Shown in pieces: positions 39,768 through 47,867 of a stretch of 53,388 bases of DNA. Below the pieces are notes generated by a model, which was not told where the DNA came from, searched no databases, and saw only the letters and a list, made by a program, of their open reading frames with translations. Source of the DNA: Chloroflexota bacterium. Its GTDB lineage: Bacteria > Chloroflexota > Anaerolineae > Aggregatilineales > Aggregatilineaceae. The first letter of the stretch is position 1, and every line of letters starts with the position of its first letter. The stretch is from the NCBI GenBank assembly GCA_012729765.1, contig JAAYCM010000135.1, positions 1 through 53,388 of the forward strand, in the 5' to 3' direction. The translations under genes and the position numbers were made by a program.

Positions 39768-41704
39768 TGACTGACACGACCAATCCACTCGACGAGCGCA
39801 ATATCTACCTGGAAGATATCCCGATGGACGAGGCGCAGGCCCGGCTGCAAGCGGCGCTCGACGCGCGCGGCAAGTGGGAGCCGCTGCCGGGCGAGCGCGT
39901 GGGGCTGGACGACGCCCTGGGGCGCATCACGGCGGAACCCGTGTGGGCCAAAATCAGCGCGCCGCACTATCACGCTGCCGCGATGGATGGCTACGCAGTG
40001 TGGGCGGCGGATACGCTTGGTGCGACCGAAACGCGCCCGCTGCGGCTGAGCGTACCGGAGCAGGCCGCGCCGATCAATACAGGCGCACCGCTGCCAGAGC
40101 CGTATAACGCCGTGATCATGATCGAGCACACGCAGCCGGTCGGCGTGGACGCAATCGAGATCCGCGCGCCGGTCGTGCCCTGGCAGCATGTGCGCATGAT
40201 GGGCGAGGACATGGTCGCAACCGAGCTGGTGTTGCCCGCCAATCACCGCCTGCGCCCGCAGGACTTGGGCGCGGTGGCGGGCTGTGGGCACACCGATCTG
40301 CTGGTGCGCCGCCGGGCGCGTGTGGCGATTCTGCCCACCGGCTCCGAGCTGGCTCCGCCCGATTCCATGCCAGGGCCGGGGCAGGTGATCGAGTATAACA
40401 GCCTGGTGCTGGGCGCGCAGGTGCGCGAGGCCGGGGGTGAGTTCACGCGCTGGGAGCGCCTGCCCGATGACGCCGACGTGATCCAGGACGCGATTCTCGA
40501 TGCCGCCGCCGATCACGATCTGGTGCTGGTGCTGGCGGGATCGTCGGCTGGCTCGCGTGACTTCACGGCGCGGGCAGTGCGCGAGGCGGGTAAACTGCTG
40601 GTGCACGGCGTCGCGGTGCGGCCCGGCCATCCCGTGATCATGGGCATCGTGCGCGACGTGCCGGTGATCGGCGTGCCCGGCTACCCGGTTTCGGCAGCGC
40701 TGACCGGCGAATTGTTCATCCGCCCACTGCTGCATCGCTGGGCCGGGCTGCCCGCGCCAACCTACAACCGCATCCGGGCGACGCTGACGCGCAAGCTGAC
40801 GTCACCGATCGGCGACGATGACTTCGTGCGTGTGGCGGTGGGGCAGGTAGGCGCGCGCACGCTGGTTACGCCGCTGGCGCGCGGGGCGGGGGTGATCACC
40901 TCGCTGGTGCGCGCCGATGGCCTGCTGCATGTGCCACGCTTCAGCGAAGGGCTGAACGCGGGGACCGAGGTCGAGGTGATGCTGTTCCGTCCGCCCGAAG
41001 CGATCGCGCAGACGGTCGTCGTGGTCGGCAGCCACGATCCGATGCTCGACCTGCTGGGCCAGTTCCTCGCCGTGCGTTTTCCCGGCTTCCGGCTGGCGTC
41101 GGCCAATGTGGGCAGCCTGGGCGGGCTGGTCGCGCAGCAGCGCGGCGAGGCGCATCTCTCCGGCACGCACCTGCTCGATCCCGACACCGGCGAGTACAAC
41201 CTGTCGTACATCTGGCGCACACTGGGCGCTCTGCCGGTGCAGGTGATCACGTTCGCGCACCGCGAGCAGGGCCTGATGATCGCGGCGGGCAATCCGCAGA
41301 AGATCGAGTCGCTCGATGATCTGCGGCGCGTCCGGTACGTGAATCGCCAGCGCGGGGCAGGTACGCGCGTCCTGCTCGATTACGAGCTGGCCCGGCGTGG
41401 GATCGACCCTGCGGCGGTGGACGGCTACGAGCGCGAGGAATATACACACCTGGGCGTTGCCGCGGCGGTCGCGTCGGGCAGTGCCGACTGCGGGATGGGC
41501 ATCCGCAGCGCGGCGTTGGCGCTCGGTCTGGACTTCATTCCGGTTGCCCACGAGCGCTACGATTTAGTGATCCCGACGGCCTTTCTCGACCTGCCGATGA
41601 TCCAGCACGTGCTGGCGCTGCTGGCCGATGACGAGTTCCGGGCGGCGGTGGCGGCCCAACCGGGGTATGATGTGAGCGCGATGGGGCAGGTCGTGCCGCT
41701 GTAG
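39767..41704 (+). CDS. MoeA-like protein fused to periplasmic-binding-like domain
   Basis: A 645-residue protein. The MoeA part spans about 15-415 (AAAMDGYAVWAADT, PTGSELAPP, VLAGSSAGSRDF, VIGVPGYPVSA). Residues about 425-640 form a PBP-like domain (PF12727 type) of the kind found in molybdopterin proteins and LysR-like ligand sensors (VVVGSHDPMLDLL, RYVNRQRGAGTRVLLDYEL, GSADCGMGIRSAALALGLDF). In the first part, TGGMLPSGAD of the first copy is replaced by NTGAPLPEPYN. The binding domain may sense a metal oxyanion or cofactor. Two coupled MoeA proteins could serve two metals, molybdenum and tungsten. Confidence 0.9.
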   Translation: MTDTTNPLDERNIYLEDIPMDEAQARLQAALDARGKWEPLPGERVGLDDALGRITAEPVWAKISAPHYHAAAMDGYAVWAADTLGATETRPLRLSVPEQAAPINTGAPLPEPYNAVIMIEHTQPVGVDAIEIRAPVVPWQHVRMMGEDMVATELVLPANHRLRPQDLGAVAGCGHTDLLVRRRARVAILPTGSELAPPDSMPGPGQVIEYNSLVLGAQVREAGGEFTRWERLPDDADVIQDAILDAAADHDLVLVLAGSSAGSRDFTARAVREAGKLLVHGVAVRPGHPVIMGIVRDVPVIGVPGYPVSAALTGELFIRPLLHRWAGLPAPTYNRIRATLTRKLTSPIGDDDFVRVAVGQVGARTLVTPLARGAGVITSLVRADGLLHVPRFSEGLNAGTEVEVMLFRPPEAIAQTVVVVGSHDPMLDLLGQFLAVRFPGFRLASANVGSLGGLVAQQRGEAHLSGTHLLDPDTGEYNLSYIWRTLGALPVQVITFAHREQGLMIAAGNPQKIESLDDLRRVRYVNRQRGAGTRVLLDYELARRGIDPAAVDGYEREEYTHLGVAAAVASGSADCGMGIRSAALALGLDFIPVAHERYDLVIPTAFLDLPMIQHVLALLADDEFRAAVAAQPGYDVSAMGQVVPL

Positions 41705-41716
41705 ACGCCGGGCGGC

Positions 41717-42154
41717 TCAGCCCTGGGGCGGCTTCGGGATGTCGGCGGCCAGCACCGATGCCCACCAGTCGGGGATGCGGCTGACGCGGCCCTGGTGGTC
41801 GATACAGACGTGTTTCGACTGGCCGGTGACGTGCACTTTGCCGCTGGCCGTATCGACGATCTCATAGCCGAAGGTCACGCCCCGGCTTTTCAGCTCCTCG
41901 ACCCAACAGCGTGCCGTGATCTGCTGGGCGTAGCGGGTGGGGGCATGATAGCGCGCGTGGACCTCGGCCACCGTCAGCCAGTAGCCGCTGCGCTCGAAAT
42001 CGGCATAGTCCGCCCCGCGCACACGCGAATAGTGGCTGCGCGCCTCTTCGAAGTAGATAATGTAAACCGAGTGGTGGACGATGCCCATCGCGTCGGTTTC
42101 GGCATAGCGCACGAAAAACGTGTTTTCTGAGATATAGCGATCGGTTGGGGCCAC
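41717..42154 (-). CDS. YbgC-type acyl-CoA thioesterase
   Basis: A 145-residue hotdog thioesterase of the 4-hydroxybenzoyl-CoA thioesterase/YbgC class. RYAETDAMGIVHHSVYI carries the catalytic Asp, followed by YFEEARSHY and the strand-rich second half. GTG at 42154 is chosen as start because AAGGAG lies 7 bases upstream; a TTG 27 bases further out has no such site. It cleaves acyl-CoA in the cytosol and is divergent from rluD. It ends 12 bases from the convergent MoeA-like gene. Confidence 0.88.
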   Translation of the reverse strand: MAPTDRYISENTFFVRYAETDAMGIVHHSVYIIYFEEARSHYSRVRGADYADFERSGYWLTVAEVHARYHAPTRYAQQITARCWVEELKSRGVTFGYEIVDTASGKVHVTGQSKHVCIDHQGRVSRIPDWWASVLAADIPKPPQG

Positions 42155-42190
42155 AAGCGCGCTCCTTGAGATGGCAGGCAAACCGGCTGC

Positions 42191-42219
42191 ATTCTAGCCG
42201 CTGCCCGCCCAGGGCGCAA
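42191..42219 (-). promoter_or_regulatory. Promoter of the YbgC-type thioesterase
   Basis: On the minus strand TTGCGC (42214-42219) and TAGAAT (42191-42196) are 17 bp apart, about 37 bases before the GTG start. Confidence 0.6.
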
Positions 42220-42259
42220 CACTCCCGCCGCGCGATCCCAACCGGACGGAGAGACGACT

Positions 42260-43177
42260 ATGAGTGACGCGTACCAGGAATTTGACCTAACGGCTGAGAC
42301 GGCGGGCGAGCGGCTGGACAGGCTGATCGCGGCACGCTTCGAGCAGCTTTCGCGCACGCAGATTCAAAACCTGATCCGCGACGGGCAGGTAACGGTCGAT
42401 GGCAGGGCGGTCAAGGCGTCGTACCGCACCACCGGCGGCGAACATATCCGGGTGCGTGTGCCGATTCAGGGCGAGGAGCCGGAGACGCAGCCGGAAGCGA
42501 TCCCGCTGGCCGTGCTCTACGAAGACGACCAACTGGCCGTGATCGACAAGCCGGCGGGGATGGTGGTGCATCCGGCCTTCGGGCACACATCGGGGACGCT
42601 GGTCAATGCCGTGCTGGCGCGCTGGCCCCAGATCGCGGATTTCAGCGAGCCGTCGCGCGCCGGGATCGTGCACCGGCTGGACAAGGAAACGTCCGGGGTG
42701 ATCGTCGTGGCGAAAACGCGCGAGACGCTCGAATACCTGCGGCGTCTGTTCAAGGAGCGCGAGGTCCACAAGCGCTATCTGGCCCTGGTGGAGGGGATGC
42801 CGGACACACCGAGCGGGATCATCGACGCGCCCATTGGCCGTGATCCCGCCCAGCGCAAGCGGATGGCGGTTGTGCGCGACGGGCGCGAAGCCGTCACCGA
42901 GTATCACGTGCTGGAAACCTACGCCGATCACACCCTGCTCGAAGTCTTCCCGCAGACCGGGCGTACTCACCAGATTCGTGTGCACCTGGCGTTTATCGGG
43001 ACTCCAGTCGTGGGCGATACCGTCTACGGGCGGCGCAAGCAGGCGATCAGGATGAAGCGTCACTTCCTGCACGCGGCGTCGATCACGTTTCCCCGGCCTG
43101 AGAGCGGCGAGCTGCTGACGGTCGAGGCAGCGCTGCCCACCGGCCTGCAAAACGTCCTGGACAAGCTGCCGCGTTAA
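42260..43177 (+). CDS. rluD: Ribosomal large subunit pseudouridine synthase, RluD family
   Basis: A 305-residue enzyme with an N-terminal S4 RNA-binding domain (about 15-75; GERLDRLIA, QIQNLIRDGQVTVDG) and a RluA-type catalytic domain. IVHRLDKETSGVIV has the catalytic Asp, and FPQTGRTHQIRVHLAFIG and VVGDTVYG are typical of RluC/D. It converts uridines of 23S rRNA to pseudouridine. GGAG lies before the ATG at 42260. RluD is favoured over RluC by length and domain order, but exact target sites are not readable. Confidence 0.92.
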   Translation: MSDAYQEFDLTAETAGERLDRLIAARFEQLSRTQIQNLIRDGQVTVDGRAVKASYRTTGGEHIRVRVPIQGEEPETQPEAIPLAVLYEDDQLAVIDKPAGMVVHPAFGHTSGTLVNAVLARWPQIADFSEPSRAGIVHRLDKETSGVIVVAKTRETLEYLRRLFKEREVHKRYLALVEGMPDTPSGIIDAPIGRDPAQRKRMAVVRDGREAVTEYHVLETYADHTLLEVFPQTGRTHQIRVHLAFIGTPVVGDTVYGRRKQAIRMKRHFLHAASITFPRPESGELLTVEAALPTGLQNVLDKLPR

Positions 43178-43539
43178 GCTGCCGCTCACGTTGCAGGCAC
43201 AGACTGTTAAGAAGCTGCTTAGAGTTACTTCGCGCGGCTTGCTGCCGAGGTTGCTGTTTGCGTATGATTTCTGTGGCAGTGTGAATCTTCCGCCGTGACC
43301 CAATGGCGATCCCTACCGCTTGAAATCTGAATCCCGGTCTATACCCAGAATTCCACCTTATCCATAGCGAAGGAGGTAGCTCTTCTTTATTTATCTATGT
43401 TTAACCTTATTTTAGAGCGATAAACACTTATATAACATTTAGCTCCGCTTCGCTTTGCACTCATCTTTATCCCCTATATTCATCTCCGTAAGCTTCGATC
43501 GGTATGTGGTATGACGTTTCGAACGAGGAGATGAAGTCG
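43178..43539. other. AT-rich intergenic leader before the fasciclin protein
   Basis: This 362-base gap holds no coding frame with a start signal. Its second half (about 43340-43490) is much more AT-rich than its surroundings and contains an orphan GGAGG (near 43372). A promoter-like pair lies at 43239-43268, which would give a leader of about 265 bases. Confidence 0.5.
43239..43268 (+). promoter_or_regulatory. Possible promoter of the fasciclin protein
   Basis: TTGCTG (43239-43244) and TATGAT (43263-43268) are 18 bp apart. Confidence 0.3.
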
Positions 43540-44628
43540 ATGCGTAAGCTGGTTATCTTGATCACGGTTCTGGCGCTGCTGATTGCGGCGGTGCCCACAT
43601 TCGCCCAGGATATGGAAGAGGAAATGGTTCGTATCCGTGTGGCGCACTTCTCGCCCGATACGCCCGCTGTAGATGTCTATGTGAACGGCGAGGCCGCCAT
43701 CACCGAGCTGGCCTTCCCGCAAGTGACGAGCTGGATCGCGCTGCCGGCGGGCACCTATAACCTGGCGGTCGCGCCAGCCGGTACTGCGCTGGAAGAAGCG
43801 GCCATCGGCCCCGCCGACTTTGAGCTGCCGGCAGGCGCTTATCTGACGATTGCGGCGACCGGCTCGCTGGAAGCTGGCAGTCTTGCGCCTACGATCATCA
43901 GCGAGGACTATGCCGACATCGCTGAGGGTAACGCGCGTGTGACCGTGTTCCACGCTATTGAGGATGCTCCCGCAGTGGACGTGCTGGCCGGGGAGTCGGC
44001 GGTAGTCTCGAATCTGGCCTTCAACGCATCGGCGATGATTGATGTGCCGGCGGGCGCCTACGATCTGGCCGTCGTGCCCACGGGCGAGATGGAGCCGGTA
44101 GTGCTCGATCTGGCGGGCACGGAGCTGATGGCGAACACCAACTACTTTGTCGCGGCGGTTGGCTCGCTGGCTGAGCCGCAGGTCGTGGTCAAGGCGACGT
44201 TCCAGGGCACGCTGGTCGATCTGGCTGTCTCGGATGAGCGGTTCAGCACCCTCGTGGCGGCGGTACAGGTGGCTGGCCTGGCCGAGACGCTGAGCGGTGA
44301 AGGCCCGTACACCATCTTCGCGCCGACCAACGATGCCTTTGCCGCCGCGCTGGAGAGCCTGGGCATCAGCGCCGAGGATCTGTTGGCCGACACCGAAACC
44401 CTGACGAATATCCTGCTCTACCATGTTGCCGAGGGCAAGCTGCTGGCGGCTGACGTGATCGGTCTGGAGACGATCACGTCGCTGCAGGGCGCAGACATCA
44501 CCGTGAGCGCGAGCGAGATGGGTGTCTCACTCAACGACAGCATTCAGGTGATTGAGACGGACCTGGAAGCCTCGAACGGCGTGATCCACGTCATCGACGG
44601 GGTGCTGCTCCCGCCTGCCGCCGAGTAA
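43540..44628 (+). CDS. Secreted DUF4397 and fasciclin-domain protein
   Basis: A 362-residue exported protein. The start at 43540 (MRKLVILITV...) is preceded by GAGGAG at a suitable distance; the frame begins 12 codons earlier but without a site. A signal peptide ends near TFAQ (about residue 23). DUF4397-like beta domains follow (about 28-215; RVAHFSPDTPAVDVYVNGE and its repeat RVTVFHAIEDAPAVDVL). The C-terminal fasciclin (FAS1) domain spans about 225-360 (FSTLVAAVQVAGL, YTIFAPTNDAFAA, LLYHVAEGK, GVIHVIDGVLLP). FAS1 domains mediate adhesion. The strong terminator behind it and the long leader fit a well-expressed single-gene unit. Confidence 0.92.
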   Translation: MRKLVILITVLALLIAAVPTFAQDMEEEMVRIRVAHFSPDTPAVDVYVNGEAAITELAFPQVTSWIALPAGTYNLAVAPAGTALEEAAIGPADFELPAGAYLTIAATGSLEAGSLAPTIISEDYADIAEGNARVTVFHAIEDAPAVDVLAGESAVVSNLAFNASAMIDVPAGAYDLAVVPTGEMEPVVLDLAGTELMANTNYFVAAVGSLAEPQVVVKATFQGTLVDLAVSDERFSTLVAAVQVAGLAETLSGEGPYTIFAPTNDAFAAALESLGISAEDLLADTETLTNILLYHVAEGKLLAADVIGLETITSLQGADITVSASEMGVSLNDSIQVIETDLEASNGVIHVIDGVLLPPAAE

Positions 44629-44657
44629 CCTGTCTGCTCTAGCTGAGCACTGATTTG

Positions 44658-44690
44658 AAGCTTCCTTGCCCCCGGCAGGGAAGCTTTTTT
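44658..44690 (+). terminator. Rho-independent terminator after the fasciclin protein
   Basis: A 13-bp stem with one G-U pair (AAGCTTCCTTGCC at 44658-44670, GGCAGGGAAGCTT at 44674-44686, loop CCC) runs into six T residues. Confidence 0.95.
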
Positions 44691-44746
44691 GCGTAAACGA
44701 GTAAACTGAGAGAAAATTAGACCGTATGTTCTACGGCTGACCCCAT

Positions 44747-44776
44747 TTGACAAGCGGGCCGGTTTGGCGCTACATT
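44747..44776 (+). promoter_or_regulatory. Promoter of the nitrilase-like gene
   Basis: A perfect TTGACA (44747-44752) and TACATT (44771-44776), 18 bp apart, lie 90 bases before the start at 44867. Confidence 0.7.
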
Positions 44777-44866
44777 AAAGCGCTAAACAACTGTTTGTTA
44801 AGCCCCAGCCATCATGAATTAAGATCACGACGATCCTGGTGAATATCCCCGGAATGAGGAGCATCC

Positions 44867-45700
44867 ATGCGTGAGATCACGATCGCGACTGTTCAAATGA
44901 AACCCGCGCTGGGCGAGATGGAAGATAATCTCGTCAAAATGTCGGACTTTGTGTCCAAGATCGCGTCCCAACAGCGGGTAGACCTGATTGTTTTCCCCGA
45001 ATTGGTGACGAGCGGGTATGAGCTGGGCGTCCGGTTTACCGAGCTTGCGCAGCGCGTGCCGGGTCCAACCGTGAACCTGATGGCGCAGCGGGCGGCTGAG
45101 TTTGGCGTGCATATCGCCTTCGGCATGGTCACCAAGGAACGGGTCGAAAGCATCCTGTTCAATTCCGCCGTGCTGGTCGGGCCAGAAGGCGAACTGGTCG
45201 GCCAGTACAACAAGGTCCATCTGCGCGGCGAGGAGCGTATGGCGTTTCGTGAGGGCTTCCGCCTGCCGGTGTTCGAAACGGAGATCGGGCAGATTGGCCT
45301 GATGCTGGGCTGGGATGTGGCCTTTCCGGAGGTCGCGCGCTCGCTGGCGCTGGATGGTGCCGAGCTGCTGTGTGTGCTGGCGAACTGGGAAGCGGGCCAG
45401 ACCGAGGAATGGGCGACCTATGTGCGGGCGCGCGCCTATGAGAACGCGATCTACGTGGCGGCGGCCAACCGCGTCGGTGAGGACGTGACGCTGAGCTTCG
45501 GCGGCGAGAGCATGATCGTCGGGCCGCGCGGCAAGGTGCACGAAGCGCTCAAGGAAAAAGACGAGGAAAGCGGGCAGCCGCGTGAGGGTTACGCCGTCGC
45601 GCGTGTGGATCTGGACGAGGTGCGCAAGTGCCGCGAGGAGCACCAGACGCTCCAGTCGCGCCAGCCGACCGTCTATCGTACCATCGTGCGCAAGTACTAA
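44867..45700 (+). CDS. Nitrilase-superfamily protein lacking the catalytic cysteine
   Basis: A 277-residue protein with the alpha-beta-beta-alpha nitrilase fold. Two of the three catalytic residues are present, Glu45 (VFPELV) and Lys116 (YNKVHL). The third, the nucleophilic Cys, is Gly148: the segment reads [12 protein letters not shown] where active members have a Cys before the aromatic-Asp pair (GGC codon at 45308-45310). Other family features (IGPRG-like IVGPRG, NRVGED) are kept. It therefore probably does not hydrolyse amides and may bind a ligand or act as a structural or regulatory homologue. GAGGAG precedes the ATG. A small membrane protein follows after 26 bases. Confidence 0.9.
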   Translation: MREITIATVQMKPALGEMEDNLVKMSDFVSKIASQQRVDLIVFPELVTSGYELGVRFTELAQRVPGPTVNLMAQRAAEFGVHIAFGMVTKERVESILFNSAVLVGPEGELVGQYNKVHLRGEERMAFREGFRLPVFETEIGQIGLMLGWDVAFPEVARSLALDGAELLCVLANWEAGQTEEWATYVRARAYENAIYVAAANRVGEDVTLSFGGESMIVGPRGKVHEALKEKDEESGQPREGYAVARVDLDEVRKCREEHQTLQSRQPTVYRTIVRKY

Positions 45701-45726
45701 CCGGGTCGGGATAGGTCCAGGCAGCG

Positions 45727-45951
45727 ATGAGCACCGGGAATCAGCCGTCGAAAAACGATGAGATCGAGTATGTGGGCGCGCCGACCGAGTTCGCCGATGC
45801 CGAAGAGGTCCCGGACTGGGTCGCAACGCTGGCGAAGCTGATCGTCGCCGTCCCGGCGCTGCTGGCAACCCTGTCGATGGTCCAACTGGTGCTGATCGGC
45901 GTCGTGCTCGTCTGCCTGGCCTGTGTGGCGCTGGTGGTATTCGCGCTCTAG
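45727..45951 (+). CDS. Small membrane protein, 74 aa
   Basis: An acidic N-terminal half ([16 protein letters not shown]...) is followed by a long hydrophobic stretch (about 33-74) that fits two short helices or a hairpin at the C-terminus. It is in the same direction as the nitrilase-like gene, 26 bases behind it, and may be co-transcribed. No family was recognised. CAGG lies shortly before the ATG. Confidence 0.6.
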   Translation: MSTGNQPSKNDEIEYVGAPTEFADAEEVPDWVATLAKLIVAVPALLATLSMVQLVLIGVVLVCLACVALVVFAL

Positions 45952-45977
45952 ACGCCGCAAGATTTGAGAAATGATGC

Positions 45978-46010
45978 CGCCCGACGTACACTGACGCCGG
46001 GCGACTTTTT
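45978..46010 (+). terminator. Probable terminator before threonine aldolase
   Basis: A 6-bp GC-only stem (CGCCCG at 45978-45983, CGGGCG at 45998-46003) with a 14-base loop is followed by ACTTTTT. Confidence 0.4.
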
Positions 46011-46030
46011 GATGAGAAGGATGAGGCGAG

Positions 46031-47068
46031 ATGGATCGGATTGATTTGCGAAGTGATACCGTTACCTGGCCGACGCCGGAGATGCGCGAAGCGATGGCGA
46101 CCGCCGATGTAGGCGATGACGTGTTCGGCGAAGACCCGACCGTAAACCGGCTCGAAGCCGAGGCCGCCCGCCGCCTGGGTAAGGAAGCGGGGATGTTCGT
46201 CGCCAGCGGGACGATGGGCAACCTGACCTCGATCCTGGCGCACTGCGAGCGCGGCGACGAGGTGATCCTGGGCGACAAGGCGCACACCTACCTGTTCGAG
46301 GCAGGCGGGATTGCTGCGCTGGGCGGCGTGCATCCCTTCACGCTGCCGACGCAGCCGGATGGCACGCTGGCGCTGGACGCGATCCGGCGCGCGTTCCGGT
46401 CGAGCGACGCGCACTTCCCGCGCACGCGCCTGATCGCGCTCGAAAACACGCACAATATGGCCGGGGGCGTGGTGCTGCCCAAGGCGTATATCGACGAGGT
46501 GGGCGCGCTGGCGCACGAGCGCGGCGTTGCGCTGCATATCGACGGCGCACGCATCTTCAACGCGGCGACCGCCCTGAACTGTGATCCGGCTGAACTGGTC
46601 GCCGCCGCCGACAGTGTGACCTTCTGCCTGTCGAAGGGGCTGTGCGCTCCGGTCGGATCGGTGGTCGTCGGCAGCCGGGCGTTTATCGAACGGGCGCGGC
46701 GCGTGCGGAAGCTGGCCGGCGGCGGAATGCGCCAGGCCGGGATTCTGGCGGCTGCCGGGCTGATCGCACTGGAGCAGATGACGCAGCGGCTGGACGAGGA
46801 TCACGCCAACGCACGCCTGCTGGCCGAGGGGCTGGCCGAGATGCCGCAGATCGAGGTCGATCTGACCCGTGTCCAGACCAACATGGTATTCTTCGGCCTG
46901 CGTGAAGAAGCCGGTATGACGGCTGATGAGCTGGCCGAACGGCTCCAGGCGCACAACATTTTCATCATGTCGCGCGACGAGCGGACGATCCGCGCCGTCA
47001 CCCATTACTGGATTCGGCCAGAGCACATTATCCAGACCCTGGCCGCGCTGGAGAAGGAACTCGCGTGA
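46031..47068 (+). CDS. ltaE: Low-specificity L-threonine aldolase
   Basis: A 345-residue PLP enzyme of the beta-eliminating lyase family. [12 protein letters not shown] opens the protein; [45 protein letters not shown] and [12 protein letters not shown] (with the PLP-binding Lys near 200) follow. It cleaves L-threonine and allo-threonine to glycine and acetaldehyde in the cytosol. An AGGCGAG sequence lies next to the start. Its stop overlaps the following GTG start. Confidence 0.93.
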   Translation: MDRIDLRSDTVTWPTPEMREAMATADVGDDVFGEDPTVNRLEAEAARRLGKEAGMFVASGTMGNLTSILAHCERGDEVILGDKAHTYLFEAGGIAALGGVHPFTLPTQPDGTLALDAIRRAFRSSDAHFPRTRLIALENTHNMAGGVVLPKAYIDEVGALAHERGVALHIDGARIFNAATALNCDPAELVAAADSVTFCLSKGLCAPVGSVVVGSRAFIERARRVRKLAGGGMRQAGILAAAGLIALEQMTQRLDEDHANARLLAEGLAEMPQIEVDLTRVQTNMVFFGLREEAGMTADELAERLQAHNIFIMSRDERTIRAVTHYWIRPEHIIQTLAALEKELA

Positions 47069-47862
47069 GCGAACCGCATGATGGGCCGGAAGGTGAGAGT
47101 TCGCCTCCGCGCCCGATGACCCCGCTGGACCGGCGGCATCTGCGCGCCGGGCACCTGCCGCAGGCAACCCCGATCCAGCCGCCGGAGCCGGATGACGCAG
47201 ACGGAGACTGGTCTGGCGAGCCGGGCGAAGAGCCGCCGCGCGCCAGCCGCCAGGACCTCGATCCGGTCCTGGGCTATATCCTGGCGATGGCGCTCAGCGT
47301 CGGCCTGACCCCGCTGCACGCCAATCTGCGCTACGTGCTGCTGTGGGCCTTCCTGGCGGCGATGGGCGGCATTGCGTTTGTGCTCGGCAGTGGGATCAGC
47401 CTGAAAACGAAAGACCCCGGCGATCTGATGTGGGGCGTGGGGCTGGGTGTGTTTACCGGCGGGGCGCTGCTGCTGGTCGGCTCGGATACGCTGGCGGTCG
47501 CGTCGGGCCGCCTGTTCGATGCCGGGCAGACTTCAAGCGCCATCCTCGATACCTGGGTGTTTCAGGCGATGGTGTTTGTGATGCCAATTGCCGAGACGCT
47601 CTTCTTCCGGGGGGCGATGCAGCGCGTGCACACGATTCCGATCGTGGCGCTGCTGGCGAGCCTGTGGTCGATTCTGATGTTCTTCCCCAACCTGGAACTG
47701 GGCAATACGCCGGTGGTGGGCGTCGTGATCGGCGTGGCGCTGGTGCTGCTTAACTTCCTCTACAGCTACGTGCATTTCCGGCACGGGCTGGCGTCGAGCT
47801 TTTTCTGCCAGGTCACCGCCGGGACGCTGCTGCTGCTCGTCCCGCGTGTGCTGACGCTGTGA
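47065..47862 (+). CDS. CPBP-like intramembrane protease family membrane protein
   Basis: A 265-residue protein. The first 65 residues are disordered and rich in Pro, Glu and Asp; six or seven helices follow (about 67-262). AETLFFRGAMQ near residue 185 resembles the CPBP/Abi motif EExxxRG, but the second Glu is Thr; the later His-containing motifs are not clear. The family includes CAAX-type proteases and bacteriocin self-protection proteins. Given the altered motif, activity is uncertain. The GTG start overlaps the threonine aldolase stop (GTGA), so the genes are coupled, although a functional link is not evident. Confidence 0.7.
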   Translation: MSEPHDGPEGESSPPRPMTPLDRRHLRAGHLPQATPIQPPEPDDADGDWSGEPGEEPPRASRQDLDPVLGYILAMALSVGLTPLHANLRYVLLWAFLAAMGGIAFVLGSGISLKTKDPGDLMWGVGLGVFTGGALLLVGSDTLAVASGRLFDAGQTSSAILDTWVFQAMVFVMPIAETLFFRGAMQRVHTIPIVALLASLWSILMFFPNLELGNTPVVGVVIGVALVLLNFLYSYVHFRHGLASSFFCQVTAGTLLLLVPRVLTL

Positions 47863-47867
47863 GCCGT

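Noticed and set aside
44825..47167. 780-codon minus-strand frame opposite the nitrilase-like and threonine aldolase genes
   Set aside because: It spans a promoter, a probable terminator and three supported genes, with no motif of its own.
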